Source of the DNA: Pullilachnospira sp963929535
Lineage (GTDB): Bacteria; Bacillota; Clostridia; Lachnospirales; Lachnospiraceae
Direction of reading: 5' to 3'
DNA length: 64,000 nt
Assembly (NCBI GenBank): GCA_963929535.1
Contig: CAWVIZ010000014.1
Coordinates: 310,001 to 374,000, forward strand
Position numbers and translations under genes: made by a program. This document shows, piece after piece, positions 62,634-64,000 of this stretch. The notes below the pieces were generated by a model. It saw only the letters and a list, made by a program, of their open reading frames with translations. It made no database searches and was not told where the DNA came from. How positions within the stretch are numbered: position 1 is the first letter of the stretch; every line of letters begins with the position of its first letter.

Positions 62634-64000
62634 ATGAGACGAGCAGTGAGAACATTCAGCGGAACGAAGGACAGCGCGGTTACCAAAAGAGAGCTGGAAA
62701 ACCGGGCGGTGGCCAGAAAAGCAGCGGCGGAAGGCATCGTCCTGATGAAAAATGACGGTGTCCTGCCCCTGAAAAAGGGCAGTCGGGTGGCCCTGCTGGG
62801 AAGCGGAGCGGGAAGGACCGTCAAGGGCGGTACCGGATCGGGAGATGTGAATGAGCGGGAGGTGGTGAGCATTTTCCAGGGGATGGAAAACGCGGGCTTC
62901 CAGATCACCAGCCGCCGGTGGATCCGGGATTATGAGGAGGTTTACAGGAAGTCCCGGGAGGACTGGAGAGACGCTATTTTCGCGGAGGCAAAAGGAAAGC
63001 CGGCAGTGGAATTTTTCCAGATCTACGCGTCCCATGCCTATGAGATGCCTGCGGGGGCACCCGTCACCCGGGAGGACTGTGAGGGGACGGATACTGCCGT
63101 CTATGTGATCAGCCGGATCGCCGGAGAGGCTGCGGACCGGTTCGCCCGGAGAGGGGATTATTATCTGACGGAAAAAGAGAAAGAGGATCTGGAGAACGTA
63201 TGCCGTTTCTGCGAAAAGGTGATCGTGGTGCTGAACGTGGGCGGCCAGATGGATCTGAAGGAAATCCTGGAGTACTCCGGAGTAAAGGCGCTGCTGTATG
63301 TGGCGCAGCCGGGAATGGAGGGGGGAAATGCTCTGGCGGACGTGCTTTCCGGAGATGTGACGCCCAGCGGAAAGCTGACAGATACCTGGGCGGCCGCCTA
63401 TGAGGATTTTCCCAATTCCGGAACCTTCAGCCACAACAACGGGAATGTCAATACGGAAAAATATGAGGAAGGAATCTATGTGGGATACCGGTACTTCGAC
63501 AGCTTTCAGGTGGAGCCGGTGTATCCATTCGGATACGGCCTGACCTACACGGAATTTGAGATCTCCTGCGGCAGGGTATCGTCGGACGGCGCGTCCGTGA
63601 CGGCTGCCGTGCAGGTGAAAAATACAGGCGCAACCTATGCCGGAAAAGAGGTGGTGCAGATCTACGCCTCCTGTCCCCAGAAAGGAATGGCCAAGGAGTA
63701 CCGGAGACTGTGCGCGTTTGCCAAGACCTCTCTTCTGATGCCGGGACAGCAGGAGGAGCTTGAACTCACATTTCCGGTCAGGGCACTGGCCTCCTTCGAC
63801 CAGGAAGCCGGCCAATGGGTGACGGAACCGGGACTTTACGGGATCTGGGTGGGAAATTCCTCCAGGAACTTGACTCTGGCAGGAGCGCTGTCGGTGAAGA
63901 AAAGAGCCGTCCTGGAGCAGGTAAGTTCCATCTGCCCGCTGCGGGAGGAGCTTACAGAGCTTAAGCGTCCGGAAAAGGAAGCCCTTTTGTGGGAGGAGAG
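62634..64000 (+). CDS. GH3 family enzyme with reversed domain order (3' end outside window)
   Basis: Open for 455 codons up to the window end. The order is unlike usual GH3: the alpha/beta sandwich domain comes first (ARKAAAEGIVLMKNDGVLPL, residues about 27-46; VALLGSGAGRTVKGGTGSGD; QPGMEGGNALADVLSGDVTPSGKL), then YPFGYGLTYTEFEI and a fibronectin-III-like domain (about 300-410). The catalytic TIM barrel is not yet reached, so it must follow downstream. Domain-swapped GH3 beta-glucosidases of this kind are known from Ruminococcus and Butyrivibrio. The ATG at 62634 has an AAAAGGAGAACC site. Confidence 0.88.
   Translation, partial: MRRAVRTFSGTKDSAVTKRELENRAVARKAAAEGIVLMKNDGVLPLKKGSRVALLGSGAGRTVKGGTGSGDVNEREVVSIFQGMENAGFQITSRRWIRDYEEVYRKSREDWRDAIFAEAKGKPAVEFFQIYASHAYEMPAGAPVTREDCEGTDTAVYVISRIAGEAADRFARRGDYYLTEKEKEDLENVCRFCEKVIVVLNVGGQMDLKEILEYSGVKALLYVAQPGMEGGNALADVLSGDVTPSGKLTDTWAAAYEDFPNSGTFSHNNGNVNTEKYEEGIYVGYRYFDSFQVEPVYPFGYGLTYTEFEISCGRVSSDGASVTAAVQVKNTGATYAGKEVVQIYASCPQKGMAKEYRRLCAFAKTSLLMPGQQEELELTFPVRALASFDQEAGQWVTEPGLYGIWVGNSSRNLTLAGALSVKKRAVLEQVSSICPLREELTELKRPEKEALLWEE

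Overview
The window looks like the chromosome of a Gram-positive gut clostridium of the Lachnospiraceae type (Blautia or a close relative). This is inferred from gene content: a CO dehydrogenase/acetyl-CoA synthase pair, strong AGGAGG ribosome sites, sigma-A type promoters, a CIRCE-controlled Hsp20, YesM/YesN sugar regulators, LplB/YtcP-type sugar permeases and DegV. The species cannot be fixed from sequence alone. Most genes are moderately GC-rich. An A+T-richer block at about 19.2-35.6 kb is accessory DNA.

Layout. 0-7.3 kb: the tail of an AI-2E family membrane protein; a nucleotide-kinase-like/HAD phosphatase pair; an MFS transporter; a small island carrying a SAM methyltransferase between two diverged copies of an integrase 3' end; an Hsp20 gene under a CIRCE operator; a LysR regulator; a small unknown protein. 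7.4-12.8 kb: cooS and acsB, the catalytic core of the Wood-Ljungdahl pathway, behind an extended -10 promoter with a tandem 19-bp repeat, then a convergent DUF362 gene. 12.9-19.2 kb: threonine aldolase, a zinc-ribbon protein with a 33-bp coding minisatellite, a 51-bp triplicated hairpin element, RidA, an AraC regulator divergent from a uroporphyrinogen-decarboxylase-family methyltransferase, and a wrecked rlmI.

19.2-35.6 kb: IS4- and IS630-family insertion sequences, a complete type I-C CRISPR-Cas system (cas3-cas5c-cas8c-cas7c-cas4-cas1-cas2) with 16 repeats and 15 spacers, a second copy of the rlmI 3' end just beyond the array, an IS110-family element with long structured non-coding flanks, and a RelB/YafQ toxin-antitoxin pair. 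35.6-47.4 kb: a two-component system with an ABC/FtsX exporter, a gene relic interrupted by a dispersed hairpin repeat, a second UroD-family methyltransferase, DegV, an L,D-transpeptidase and an OLD-like ATPase-TOPRIM nuclease. 47.4-64 kb: a carbohydrate-use locus with an AraC regulator, GH78, GH2 and GH3 enzymes, a YesM/YesN two-component system, a sugar ABC importer (lipoprotein plus two permeases) and a domain-swapped GH3 enzyme cut by the window end.

How the genes may work together (inference): the glycosidases, importer and YesMN form one regulated glycan or plant-glycoside locus, and the CODH/ACS pair supplies acetogenesis. The two UroD-family proteins could feed methyl groups into it if they act in O-demethylation. 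The least explained signals are a hairpin repeat family (four copies) with compensatory base changes, a shared GTCAC direct-repeat operator at a 21-bp period in the sugar locus, the tandem repeat before cooS, and the rlmI duplication bracketing the CRISPR block.
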